Origin: Prevotellaceae bacterium
GTDB taxonomy: Bacteria; Bacteroidota; Bacteroidia; Bacteroidales; Bacteroidaceae
DNA length: 7,558 bases
Assembly (NCBI GenBank): GCA_022508685.1
Contig: JAFLUS010000086.1
Coordinates: forward strand, 1 to 7,558
Reading direction: 5' to 3'
Shown: positions 1 to 7,488 of the stretch, in pieces
How positions within the stretch are numbered: position 1 is the stretch's first letter
Layout of the letters: each line of letters starts with the position of its first letter
Notes under the pieces: generated by a model
Told to the model about the DNA's origin: nothing
The model's input: the letters and a program-made list of their open reading frames with translations, nothing else
Database searches by the model: none
Position numbers and translations under genes: made by a program

Positions 1-11
1 TAACACTTAAA

Positions 12-48
12 TGTTAAATTTAACACTGGTTGTTAAAAGAATTTAACA
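12..48. repeat. Tandem inverted repeats TGTTAAA/TTTAACA, operator-like
   Basis: Two dyads lie side by side. The first is a perfect 14-bp palindrome, TGTTAAATTTAACA, at 12-25. The second has the same 7-bp arms, TGTTAAA at 31-37 and TTTAACA at 42-48, separated by AGAA. The dyad centres are 21 bp apart, about two helical turns, so two dimers could bind the same face of the DNA. A further TAACA at 1-5 may be the cut end of another half-site. The block lies roughly 55-90 bp upstream of the sbcD -33 element. It may therefore act on sbcD from a distance, or belong to a divergent gene beyond the left edge. I cannot assign a regulator. Confidence 0.6.
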
Positions 49-103
49 TTTGAAAATCTTGTGCGGATAGTGAAATATGACCGCCACAAATTGCTGAAAT
101 CCT

Positions 104-134
104 TTTGTCGTTTGTCGGAAAGTTTCTATATTTG
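104..134 (+). promoter_or_regulatory. Bacteroidota-type promoter of the sbcDC unit
   Basis: TTTG at 104-107 is followed after exactly 19 nt by TATATTTG at 127-134. This matches the Bacteroides consensus TTTG-N19-TAnnTTTG in every defined position. Transcription should start about 6 nt downstream, near 140, which leaves a 5' leader of about 19 nt before the sbcD ATG at 159. No purine-rich Shine-Dalgarno sequence is visible in that leader, as is usual in this phylum. A second TTTG at 111-114 is too close to the -7 box to be the -33 element. Confidence 0.85.
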
Positions 135-158
135 CTGCTCTAATACCCACGTTTCATC

Positions 159-1424
159 ATGAAAATCATCACTACGAGCGATTGGCACATTGGCAATCTC
201 TTTCATGGCAATGACCGATTGTCTGAACATCAGCATTTCCTCAGTTGGCTTCTCCGGCAGATAGAGGAGCAGCAACCCGACGCACTGCTCATTGCCGGGG
301 ATGTGTTTGACAACGGCAACCCGTCTGCTGCTGCGCAGTCGGCATACTATGCGTTTCTGGCTGATGCCACGCAGTCGTGTCCCCACATGCAGGTCGTGAT
401 TACGGCGGGCAACCATGATTCGGCGAGCCGTCTTGAAGCCCCCCGTGCATTGCTCACCCGCCACAAGGTGGAGGTGCGTGGCACGGTGCACCGCACATGG
501 GTGCCGACTGACGACGGCGGAACGTGGGCGACGGACTACGACGACCTGATGGTACCCGTCACCGGCAAGGACGGCGAAACGGCCGTCGTGCTCACCGTGC
601 CCTACCTCAGAAGCGATGTCGTGCAGCATTCGAGTTATTCGGCGGGTGTGAACAGGTTTCTGCGTGAACTGACGCAGAGGGCGAGGGAGAAATATCCGTC
701 GCACGCCTTGGTGATGATGGCGCACATGTATGCCAATGGCGCCGACATTGCGTCGAAAGATGCCAGTGAACGGATTGTGATTGGCGGACAGGAAGAGGTG
801 AGCATGGAGGGCTGGAGCGACCACCCCGACTATCTGACGTGCGGGCACATCCACAAGCGACAGCACATCTGGAACACGGATTGGGCACGCTACACGGGCA
901 GCATACTGCCCATGTCGTTTGCCGAGGTGGACTACCGGCATGGTGTTGACGTCGTGACGGTCGCTGCCCATCAGAAACCCACGGTGGAGTTCTTGGAGTA
1001 TACGCCTCAGCACAAGTTGGTTGTCCTCCCTGAAGATGACGAGGTGTGGACGCCGAAGGAACTGAAAAAATTGGTCAGTCAGTCATTGGCAGACCGAGGC
1101 GAGGAGGGGACATTGGGTGACGATTTCGTCTATGTCGTCCTCAAGGTGAAGTTGGAGAAGGTGAGCAACGACGACATAAAGGAACTTGAAGACCTCGTTG
1201 CCCGGAAGAATGCGGTGCTGTGCAAGATACAGAAGGTCATTCCCATGCTCGACCTCAATACGCTCATGGGGCAGCAGCAGATACACAGCATTGATGACAT
1301 TCTCAACCGCGACCCTCTCGACACGCTCAAGGAAACGTTTGTCGTCAGGCATAATGCGGAAATGAGCGAACATCAGGAAAGCATGTTGAAATCACTCCTT
1401 GAAACCATTGACCAAGAAGATTAA
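159..1424 (+). CDS. sbcD: Nuclease SbcCD subunit D (Mre11-type DNA exonuclease/endonuclease)
   Basis: The 421-residue protein is the Mn-dependent metallophosphoesterase subunit of SbcCD, which with the SbcC ATPase opens DNA hairpins and trims blocked or palindromic double-strand ends in the cytoplasm. All five phosphoesterase motifs are visible: SDWH (D8, H10), GD (G47, D48), GNHD (84-87), the histidine of AHM (H189), and GHIH (229-232). A stretch around ARYTGSILPMSF (243-254) matches the end of the nuclease core in E. coli SbcD. Residues from about 290 form the C-terminal capping and SbcC-contact region. The length is close to the roughly 400 residues of E. coli SbcD. The ATG at 159 starts directly with the conserved first beta strand and follows a consensus promoter. 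The stop is 6 nt before sbcC, so the two subunits are almost certainly co-transcribed. No defect is seen. Confidence 0.97.
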   Translation: MKIITTSDWHIGNLFHGNDRLSEHQHFLSWLLRQIEEQQPDALLIAGDVFDNGNPSAAAQSAYYAFLADATQSCPHMQVVITAGNHDSASRLEAPRALLTRHKVEVRGTVHRTWVPTDDGGTWATDYDDLMVPVTGKDGETAVVLTVPYLRSDVVQHSSYSAGVNRFLRELTQRAREKYPSHALVMMAHMYANGADIASKDASERIVIGGQEEVSMEGWSDHPDYLTCGHIHKRQHIWNTDWARYTGSILPMSFAEVDYRHGVDVVTVAAHQKPTVEFLEYTPQHKLVVLPEDDEVWTPKELKKLVSQSLADRGEEGTLGDDFVYVVLKVKLEKVSNDDIKELEDLVARKNAVLCKIQKVIPMLDLNTLMGQQQIHSIDDILNRDPLDTLKETFVVRHNAEMSEHQESMLKSLLETIDQED

Positions 1425-1430
1425 CCGACC

Positions 1431-4400
1431 ATGAAATTCATCCAACTCGAAATACTTAACCTCGCTTCACTCGACCGCACGGAAGGCGAAGTCATCAACT
1501 TTGAAGAAGGCGTGCTGGGCGACTGCACCATCTTCAGCATTGTCGGCCCCACCGGCAGCGGCAAGTCGACCATTCTCGACGCCATTTGTCTGGCACTCTA
1601 CAACCGCGCCCCTCGTTACCCGCGCAAGAAGGGCGACCGCAATCAGAACATTGAAATCTATGGCGAGGCGGACGAGGGCGAGAAAAATCGCCTTGCCCCC
1701 ACCGATGCACGCAACATCCTCACGCGCGGCAAGACGCAAGGGCATAGCCGGCTGACGTTTCTTGCGAACAACGGCATCGTCTATCGAGCCGAATGGTCGG
1801 TGCGCAAACTGATAAAGAATTATGAGGCTGCGCAGACGTCGCTATTCAAGATAACGATGAAGGACGGCGTGCCGACGGAAGAGCCGGCAGACTGGAACCA
1901 GTTGCCGCAGATTATCGGTCTGGACTACGACCAGTTTCTGCGTACCGTACTCATTGCACAGGGGTCTTTCTCCAGTTTTATCCGAGCCAAAGAGAATGAA
2001 CGATACGAACTGCTGGAGAAACTCATTGGCTGCGAAGAACTCTACACCAACATCGCTGCCAAGATTAAGCAGCAGAAGGATGAAGCCGTCAAGGCATACG
2101 ACCAAATTGCAGCCAGCCTTTCCATACAGGAGAAGGACATCATTCCCGAGGATGAACTCGCTGCCGTCAAGGAGCGGATGGCTGAACTGGATGCCATGGA
2201 GAAACAGACGAAAGCCGAACTGCTGCAGGTGGCAGAGGCGATTGCGTGGTATACCGCCAACGAGCAGCATCTTGCCGACATCGAGAAGTATACATCGGGC
2301 TTCAACGACGCAAAACGTCTGCTCGACGCCTTGCGCGAACAGACGGAGCGACTGGCGCTCCACGATGCCACCATTCCGGCCACCGCGCTCTACAAAGACA
2401 TTCAGACGGCAACTGCCACCATTGCCCGACAGGAGCAGTCGTTGAAAGTGCTTGGGGCGACCATTGCTGCAAAGGCACAGGAAATCAAGGTCGAGGAGGA
2501 AGTCAATCTGGCACGGCTCAAGCAGAACGCCCTCGATGCTGCCGCCGAACTGGAACGGCAGAAACCTCGCATCAACGAGGCGCGGAGGATAAAGACGGAA
2601 CTGGAGGGACTGAACAAGGCTTTGAACGAAAAGAGAGCCGCCAAGGAGGCTGCCGAAAAAGCCAAACTGCTGGCAGACAAGAATGTAGCCGACAACGTCG
2701 CAGCCGTAGCAAAGGCGGAAGCGGCTGTGCGCCAATGCCTTCAGAACCTGTCTGCCTTGCAGAAGGAAATCGAGGAAGGCAACGCGATTTGCCGCAAGCA
2801 GGCGGAAGAGGCACAGGCTGCCTATAGCGGTGCATACGCCCAACTTGAAGCGTGCGATGCCGGCAAATTGCAAGAAGCCAAGGCGCATGCGGAGAAGATG
2901 CAGACTGACTTGAAGAATGCCGTCCGCATACAGGAAGAACTTCGCCGGAAGCGCACCCAGCATGATGCCGACCTTGCCCGTCAGAAACAACTGAACGAGC
3001 AAAATGCCTTGATGACGGAACAACTCAAGGCGTTCGACATTGAGAAATGGAGCGAGGAATTGGACACGCTGACCAAATCCTACACCTTGATGACGAGCGA
3101 GAAATGGGAACAGCATCGTGCCGACCTCGTCGACGGCGAGGCGTGTCCGCTGTGCGGTGCCCTTCATCACCCTTATCACGATGCGGCGGTCGTTGCTCCT
3201 GTGGTCGATGACATGAAACGTCTGATAGACGAAAAGCGCAATCATCTCAACAAGCAACGTGATGAAAAGCAGAAACTCACCAAGCAAATGGCCGAAAACA
3301 GCGGCGTGCTTGAAGGACTCCGTGCGCAGTTGAAAAATCGTGAAGCGGAATTCGCCCGCCTTGACGGCGAATGGGCTGCCATTCACGCTGTTTATGGCGA
3401 TTGGCCCGCAGATGCCGAAGCATTGTGCAACCTCTGCCCCGAAATGGACAAACGCGCCGACGAGGCTGACAGACACCTGAAGGCATACAACGACCTGTGC
3501 AAACGTGTGGAGAAACTCCGTAAGGTGAAGGAAACTGCCGAAATGAATCGGCAGGCATACGAAAAGGAAGCATTGGAGAAGGTGCAAGTCGCAGAAAAAC
3601 AGAAGAATGCTGCCAACACCATGCGTGAAACCGAGCGGGGAAAGACGGAAAACCTCACCGCTCAGCAAAAGGAAAAGGCGGAAAGTCTTGTTGCGGCGAC
3701 CGATGCGTGGACGAAGGCGCAGCGTGATGTCGCGTCGAAAGCCGAGATGCTGAAACAGGCAATGGGTGACAAAGACCCCGACCTCCTTGAGAAGGAATTG
3801 GAAACAGCGCAGAAGAAAGCCGACGAGGCGGTGAAATCCCAAACGGAAACCATATCCCGTTTGCACGGACAACTCAAGGAAGCGAAAGGACAGGAAGATG
3901 CCACGAAAAAGCAGAAGGACAGCGAGAACGAGAAACTCAACGGCAAGAAGGAAGAACTTGCGCGTTGGCTGTCGGGCTACAACGAAGGCAGGACGGAGCA
4001 ACTGACCGAGACGTCGATTGCCTTACTCTGTTCTGCCACAGACGATTGGGAGAGCATACGTGCCACCCAGAAACGCCTGACGACGGCATATACGTCTGCC
4101 GAAACGACGCTCAACAACGCGCGGACGGCATATGGTGCACATCAGAAGAAAAAACCGGAAAAGCAGAAGGAAGAATTGCTCGTCCGCAAGGCTGAACTTG
4201 ACAATCGTTCCAACGCAGAACTCGTCGAATTGAAGGCTCGTCTGCAGCGCCATGAAACGGCAAAGACGCAGATGGGCGTGATGTTTGACAAAAAACAGGA
4301 AGCCGAATTGCGGAAACGTGAATGGGAGGAAATTACGGAGGCGATTGGCAGCGACGGCAAGACGCTCCGTAAGATTGCGCAATGCTACACGCTCCGTTTC

Positions 4401-4820
4401 CTCATCGAACATGCCAACGTCGAAATCCGTAAGTTCAACACTCGGTATGAACTGCAGCAAGTGAAGAACTCGCTGGGCATTCGCGTCGTCGACCACGACC
4501 GCGCCGACGATGTGCGCGACGTCACGTCGCTCTCCGGCGGCGAAACCTTCATCGTCTCGCTCGGTCTTGCCCTCGGTCTTTCCTCCCTGTCGTCGCGCAA
4601 CATCAGTTTTGAAAACCTGTTCATTGACGAAGGATTTGGCACGCTCGACCCCGATTCGCTTGCCACCGTCATCGACGCACTGGCCATGCTGCAGTCGTCG
4701 CAGGGCAAGAAAGTGGGTGTCATTAGCCACACCGACACGATGAGCGAACGCATCACGACCCAAATTCGCATCATCAAGAACGGCAATTCAGGCAGCAGCC
4801 ACATCGAAATCTATCCATAA
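1431..4820 (+). CDS. sbcC: Nuclease SbcCD subunit C (Rad50-type SMC-like ATPase)
   Basis: The 1129-residue protein is the ATPase and DNA-tethering subunit of SbcCD. The N-terminal half-domain has Walker A GPTGSGKST (39-47) and a Q-loop in VLIAQGSFSSF near residue 178. Two long Lys/Glu/Ala/Gln-rich coiled-coil arms (about 200-550 and 590-960) flank a zinc hook CPLCGALHHP starting at C572, with the metal-binding cysteines C572 and C575. The hook lies at the midpoint of the chain, as expected for Rad50/SbcC dimerisation. The C-terminal half-domain holds the ABC signature LSGGE (1034-1038), Walker B FIDEGFGTLD (1064-1073, catalytic E1067) and the H-loop histidine H1100. It is slightly longer than E. 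coli SbcC (1048 residues), probably through longer arms. The start ATG lies 6 nt after the sbcD stop and no separate promoter is needed. The gene is intact. Generic SMC proteins are excluded by the CPLC hook and the SbcD partner. Confidence 0.98.
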   Translation: MKFIQLEILNLASLDRTEGEVINFEEGVLGDCTIFSIVGPTGSGKSTILDAICLALYNRAPRYPRKKGDRNQNIEIYGEADEGEKNRLAPTDARNILTRGKTQGHSRLTFLANNGIVYRAEWSVRKLIKNYEAAQTSLFKITMKDGVPTEEPADWNQLPQIIGLDYDQFLRTVLIAQGSFSSFIRAKENERYELLEKLIGCEELYTNIAAKIKQQKDEAVKAYDQIAASLSIQEKDIIPEDELAAVKERMAELDAMEKQTKAELLQVAEAIAWYTANEQHLADIEKYTSGFNDAKRLLDALREQTERLALHDATIPATALYKDIQTATATIARQEQSLKVLGATIAAKAQEIKVEEEVNLARLKQNALDAAAELERQKPRINEARRIKTELEGLNKALNEKRAAKEAAEKAKLLADKNVADNVAAVAKAEAAVRQCLQNLSALQKEIEEGNAICRKQAEEAQAAYSGAYAQLEACDAGKLQEAKAHAEKMQTDLKNAVRIQEELRRKRTQHDADLARQKQLNEQNALMTEQLKAFDIEKWSEELDTLTKSYTLMTSEKWEQHRADLVDGEACPLCGALHHPYHDAAVVAPVVDDMKRLIDEKRNHLNKQRDEKQKLTKQMAENSGVLEGLRAQLKNREAEFARLDGEWAAIHAVYGDWPADAEALCNLCPEMDKRADEADRHLKAYNDLCKRVEKLRKVKETAEMNRQAYEKEALEKVQVAEKQKNAANTMRETERGKTENLTAQQKEKAESLVAATDAWTKAQRDVASKAEMLKQAMGDKDPDLLEKELETAQKKADEAVKSQTETISRLHGQLKEAKGQEDATKKQKDSENEKLNGKKEELARWLSGYNEGRTEQLTETSIALLCSATDDWESIRATQKRLTTAYTSAETTLNNARTAYGAHQKKKPEKQKEELLVRKAELDNRSNAELVELKARLQRHETAKTQMGVMFDKKQEAELRKREWEEITEAIGSDGKTLRKIAQCYTLRFLIEHANVEIRKFNTRYELQQVKNSLGIRVVDHDRADDVRDVTSLSGGETFIVSLGLALGLSSLSSRNISFENLFIDEGFGTLDPDSLATVIDALAMLQSSQGKKVGVISHTDTMSERITTQIRIIKNGNSGSSHIEIYP

Positions 4821-4887
4821 TCGATGACGGGTGTCGTCCTCCGGCGCAAAATCGGTGGAAAAATTCCGCTGTCTTGAAAAAAATGAA

Positions 4888-4895
4888 TATCTTTG
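4888..4895 (+). promoter_or_regulatory. -7 element (TATCTTTG) before the TPR protein gene
   Basis: TATCTTTG fits TAnnTTTG exactly and is followed by TAGC and then the ATG at 4900. With the usual offset of about 6 nt, transcription would begin at or within a base or two of the start codon, so the mRNA should be leaderless. The -33 region is weak: at a 19-nt spacing the bases are TCCG, and the nearest TTG (4874-4876) is only 11 nt upstream. The element also argues that the coding region does not begin at the upstream GTG at 4831. Confidence 0.65.
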
Positions 4896-4899
4896 TAGC

Positions 4900-6588
4900 A
4901 TGAAATGGAAGGACTACATAGGAAAATGGAATCACCTTCTCCGTCGTGGAAAGTCTGCGGTTCCGACCGACGTGGCTGCGACCGCCCCTCCGGCTGAACG
5001 TCCGCCGGCAGAGGTGCTCGAAGCGCTGCTCACGCAATTGCAGGCACCCTTCACGACGTCGGAAGAAGAGGAGTCGCGCGATTTCAGGTTCTCCTTCCAA
5101 GGCGGGCATTTCGTGGTGTCGGTGCCGAAGAACGGCGGCAGCACCACCAGTGTCGAATTTCCGTTTGTCTATACCGTCACTCCCGAACATGTGGGCACGT
5201 TGCGCACGTGGTGTAACCATTTCAACATGGTGTGCCGCACGTCGAAATTCATCTATTCGTTCGACCCGTCCGACAATACTTACGGCGCACACATCTCCAC
5301 GCCTTGCATGCTGTGCGACGGAATGCCTCGGCACGAACTCTATTTCCGGGCGTTGCTCGAAACGATGTTCGACCTTCGTCGTGAGTTCGTCTATGCCGTC
5401 GAAAAGGCCATGAAGGAAGAACCGGCCAATGGGGACGGAGAAGCCCAATCGACTTACCACCATCGTCTCGACTATCTGCTGCGCGAACAGGAAATCGACC
5501 ATCAGTCCGAGGCGTTTCAGGTGCGTCGCAGTCAGGCCGCTACGCTTCGTCTGTCCGACATGCTCGACCTGTGTTTCGGCATCCACGACCCCGATTTTGC
5601 CTACATGAAAATGGTGGACGAAGAACGGGTGTCCTTTGAATTCGACCAACAGAAAATTGCTTATTTCGACTTGAAAGCCCATGCTTCCGACCTCACTTGC
5701 TTCGTCTACTACAACGATGAAAACAGTCGGACGGGTGCGTTGCGCATGGTGCAACTGACGATGCGCCAAGAGTACGACGACGATGTGGCGACGTATTTCC
5801 GCTTGTCTGCCATTCTGCATCCGTCGGTGTACGGCAGCCAGTCCGCCTTTGTGTCGGGTCGGACGGGATTGGAGTCGCTCACGTTCCTCATTGCCGTTGA
5901 CAAGAAGGACGAGCAGCAATATCGTGCAGAATACGAATTTCTGTGGGCAGATGCACTCGACAAGAAGGACGGGCATCGCGACCAACTGACGCCCGAACAG
6001 CAATTCCTGCTCGATGCCGATGCTCCCGATGCCGGCTATTGGCTTCATCGCGGCCGTCAACTCTATGCTGCATCGCGCTACTACGAAGCCATTGACTATC
6101 TCACGATTGTATTCTTCTATCTCAACGACGAATACGACCAACTTTCTTCATCGCAACGGCGAGCCTTCCGCGAAATCAGTTTTCTGATAGGTTTTTGCTA
6201 CATGGAGGTGCAACTCTATGCCGAAGCCTACTATTTTCTCGACATCGTCCATGACGTCCACAACATCAAGTTTACCGAAGAATACGTCAATTGTCTCGTC
6301 AACAGCAACGACTTTCGTGCAGCCGAAACCATCGACCGCCTGCTCTCCTTCGTGCAAAGCCTGATGGCGCAGAACGATGATGAAGATGCGGACGAATTTC
6401 CGGCACCACTTAGCCAATTTCAAGACTTCCTGCGTCGTCGTCGCGTCTACGTCATGGTCAACAAAGACCAGTTGGATGAAGCCGAAGCCGAGTGTCACAC
6501 CATGCTCTCCGAACCCTCCAACGCGGACTTCGCTATCGACGAACTTGCCTATATCCAGAAACTGCGCCGCGCCCAGTCCGAAGCGTAA
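4900..6588 (+). CDS. Unrecognised cytoplasmic protein with C-terminal TPR-like repeats
   Basis: I do not recognise this 562-residue protein. It has no signal peptide and no clear membrane segment, so it is probably cytoplasmic. Residues 20-40 are a Pro/Ala-rich linker. Residues 60-135 look like an alternating beta strand/helix domain (FRFSFQGGHFVVSV, then a helix through LRTWCNHFNM), which faintly resembles YbjN or type III secretion chaperone-like folds. A second mixed region spans about 215-345. From 378 the protein turns helical, with TPR-like pairs at about 378-411 (WLHRGRQLYAASRYYEAIDYL), 424-457 (IGFCYMEVQLYAEAYYFLDI), 460-486 and 512-540. An acidic linker, DDEDADEF, lies at 493-500. 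TPRs usually bind other proteins, so a scaffold or adaptor role is the safest inference. I chose the ATG at 4900 over the in-frame GTG at 4831, because the -7 element lies between them and the extra 23 residues look non-native. It follows sbcC in the same direction but has its own promoter. Confidence 0.8.
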   Translation: MKWKDYIGKWNHLLRRGKSAVPTDVAATAPPAERPPAEVLEALLTQLQAPFTTSEEEESRDFRFSFQGGHFVVSVPKNGGSTTSVEFPFVYTVTPEHVGTLRTWCNHFNMVCRTSKFIYSFDPSDNTYGAHISTPCMLCDGMPRHELYFRALLETMFDLRREFVYAVEKAMKEEPANGDGEAQSTYHHRLDYLLREQEIDHQSEAFQVRRSQAATLRLSDMLDLCFGIHDPDFAYMKMVDEERVSFEFDQQKIAYFDLKAHASDLTCFVYYNDENSRTGALRMVQLTMRQEYDDDVATYFRLSAILHPSVYGSQSAFVSGRTGLESLTFLIAVDKKDEQQYRAEYEFLWADALDKKDGHRDQLTPEQQFLLDADAPDAGYWLHRGRQLYAASRYYEAIDYLTIVFFYLNDEYDQLSSSQRRAFREISFLIGFCYMEVQLYAEAYYFLDIVHDVHNIKFTEEYVNCLVNSNDFRAAETIDRLLSFVQSLMAQNDDEDADEFPAPLSQFQDFLRRRRVYVMVNKDQLDEAEAECHTMLSEPSNADFAIDELAYIQKLRRAQSEA

Positions 6589-6647
6589 ATTTTCGGTTTT
6601 CCCAATTTTTCTTCCGAATTAACACTGCCGCTTAATCAAGCGCTTCC
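6589..6647. terminator. Convergent gap with weak stem-loops; possible bidirectional terminator
   Basis: The TPR gene and the channel gene end tail to tail here. Two short inverted repeats are visible: TTCGG (6592-6596) with CCGAA (6614-6618) around a U-rich 17-nt loop, and CGCTT (6629-6633) with AAGCG (6638-6642) around AATC. Both stems have only 5 bp and neither is followed by a clear U-tract on the correct side, so they are not canonical intrinsic terminators. Their place between convergent genes is the main argument for a role in ending transcription. Confidence 0.25.
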
Positions 6648-7475
6648 TCACAGACGCTCTCCGCAGTGCTTGCAGTAATTGGCTTTCAGGTCGGTCTTTT
6701 GTCGGCATCTTGGACAGCGTCCTCCTGTACCTTTCTTTTTGGTTTCGTCAATCATAGTGGCAGAGACAATACCTGTAGGCACTGCTATGATAGTGTAGCC
6801 AAGAATCATGATGAGCCCTGAAAGGAAACGCCCAACCATCGTGGCAGGAGTGATGTCGCCGTAGCCGACGGTGGTGAGGGTGACAATCGCCCAATAAATG
6901 CTTGTGCCAATGTCAGTGAATTGTGTGCCTTCCTGTCCGCCTTCAATCATGAACATGATTGTGCCGAGGATAGTAACGAGGATGAGGACAAAAAGGAAAT
7001 AGACGGCTATCTTGCGGAGGCTCATCTTGATGCTCTGCAGAAGAAGATAACCCTCGTTGATGAAGGAGAAAAGTCGCAGCACACGGAAGATGCGGATGAG
7101 GCGGAACACTCGCAGAATGAAGAAGTAGCGTGTGGATGAGAGGACGGGAATGAAGGAGAGATAGAGCGGAAGGATGGCCAGCAGGTCGATGATGCAGAAA
7201 AGCGACAAGGCTTCCTTTTTCGGAGTGGGAGAGGAATATATGCGGAAGGCATATTCGATGGTGAAGAAAAACGTCAGTACATATTCCAGTATGGTAAGAG
7301 TGAGTTTGAAGTGCCCCTCAACGGCGGGTTGGCTCTCAATAAATGCCACCAAAAGGCTCACTACGATGGCTATCATCACGGCTATATCGAAAATTTTTCC
7401 CTCTTTGGTGTCGGAGTTTGCGATGATGTCGTGCAGATAGGGCTTGTTTTTCAGAATTGCTATCAATTTTTTCAT
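6648..7475 (-). CDS. Voltage-gated potassium channel with C-terminal zinc ribbon
   Basis: The 275-residue inner-membrane protein has the full six-helix plan of a voltage-gated K+ channel. The predicted segments are S1 about 27-48, S2 about 57-80 (acidic E64 and E74), S3 about 91-109 (D97), S4 about 116-136, S5 about 155-177, a pore helix about 190-201 and S6 about 214-241. S4 carries arginines at every third residue (R122, R125, R128, R131, R134), the hallmark of a voltage sensor. The selectivity filter TVGYGD is at 202-207. The protein should form a tetramer that passes K+ with membrane voltage. Instead of an RCK nucleotide-binding domain, as in E. coli Kch, it ends in a short zinc ribbon with two knuckles, CPRC (254-257) and CKHC (268-271). 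The ATG at 7475 follows the -7 element, and the next Met lies inside S1. The gene is convergent with the TPR gene and appears functionally separate from sbcDC. Confidence 0.93.
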   Translation of the reverse strand: MKKLIAILKNKPYLHDIIANSDTKEGKIFDIAVMIAIVVSLLVAFIESQPAVEGHFKLTLTILEYVLTFFFTIEYAFRIYSSPTPKKEALSLFCIIDLLAILPLYLSFIPVLSSTRYFFILRVFRLIRIFRVLRLFSFINEGYLLLQSIKMSLRKIAVYFLFVLILVTILGTIMFMIEGGQEGTQFTDIGTSIYWAIVTLTTVGYGDITPATMVGRFLSGLIMILGYTIIAVPTGIVSATMIDETKKKGTGGRCPRCRQKTDLKANYCKHCGERL

Positions 7476-7480
7476 GCTCG

Positions 7481-7488
7481 CAAAGATA
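7481..7488 (-). promoter_or_regulatory. -7 element (TATCTTTG) of the channel gene
   Basis: Read on the minus strand, TATCTTTG runs from 7488 to 7481 and is followed by CGAGC and the ATG at 7475-7473. The expected start of transcription, about 6 nt after the final G, falls on the A of the ATG, so a leaderless mRNA is predicted. At a spacing of 19-20 nt the -33 region reads TTTCG, a partial match to TTTG. The rest of the right end, to 7558, is AT-rich and shows no further gene or plus-strand promoter. Confidence 0.65.

Noticed and set aside
126..1013. 295-residue open frame on the minus strand over sbcD
   Set aside because: It runs through the sbcD promoter and the whole nuclease core, has no recognisable motif, and is rich in His and Arg as expected for an antisense shadow.
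1842..4001. 719-residue open frame on the minus strand inside sbcC
   Set aside because: It is a shadow of the sbcC coiled-coil arms. Lys AAG and Glu GAA codons read as Leu CTT and Phe TTC on the other strand, giving a false Leu/Phe-rich protein. It has no promoter-like motif or recognisable domain, while sbcC is complete with all family motifs.
4823..4840. Possible terminator hairpin after sbcC (GACG-GGTGT-CGTC)
   Set aside because: The stem has only 4 bp and no U-tract follows, so it does not support an intrinsic terminator.
4831..4899. N-terminal extension of the TPR protein from a GTG start
   Set aside because: The -7 element lies inside this stretch just before a good ATG, and the 23 extra residues show no conserved-looking structure.
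4774..6141. 455-residue open frame on the minus strand over the start of the TPR gene
   Set aside because: It is His/Val/Arg-rich with no domain I recognise, and it spans the sbcC end, the intergenic promoter and half of the TPR gene. Long antisense frames are expected from the codon use of these genes.
6619..6627. TTAACACTG shared with positions 20-28 near the left-end repeats
   Set aside because: It is a single 9-bp match with no dyad around it at this location. It was noticed after the fact and is most likely coincidence.
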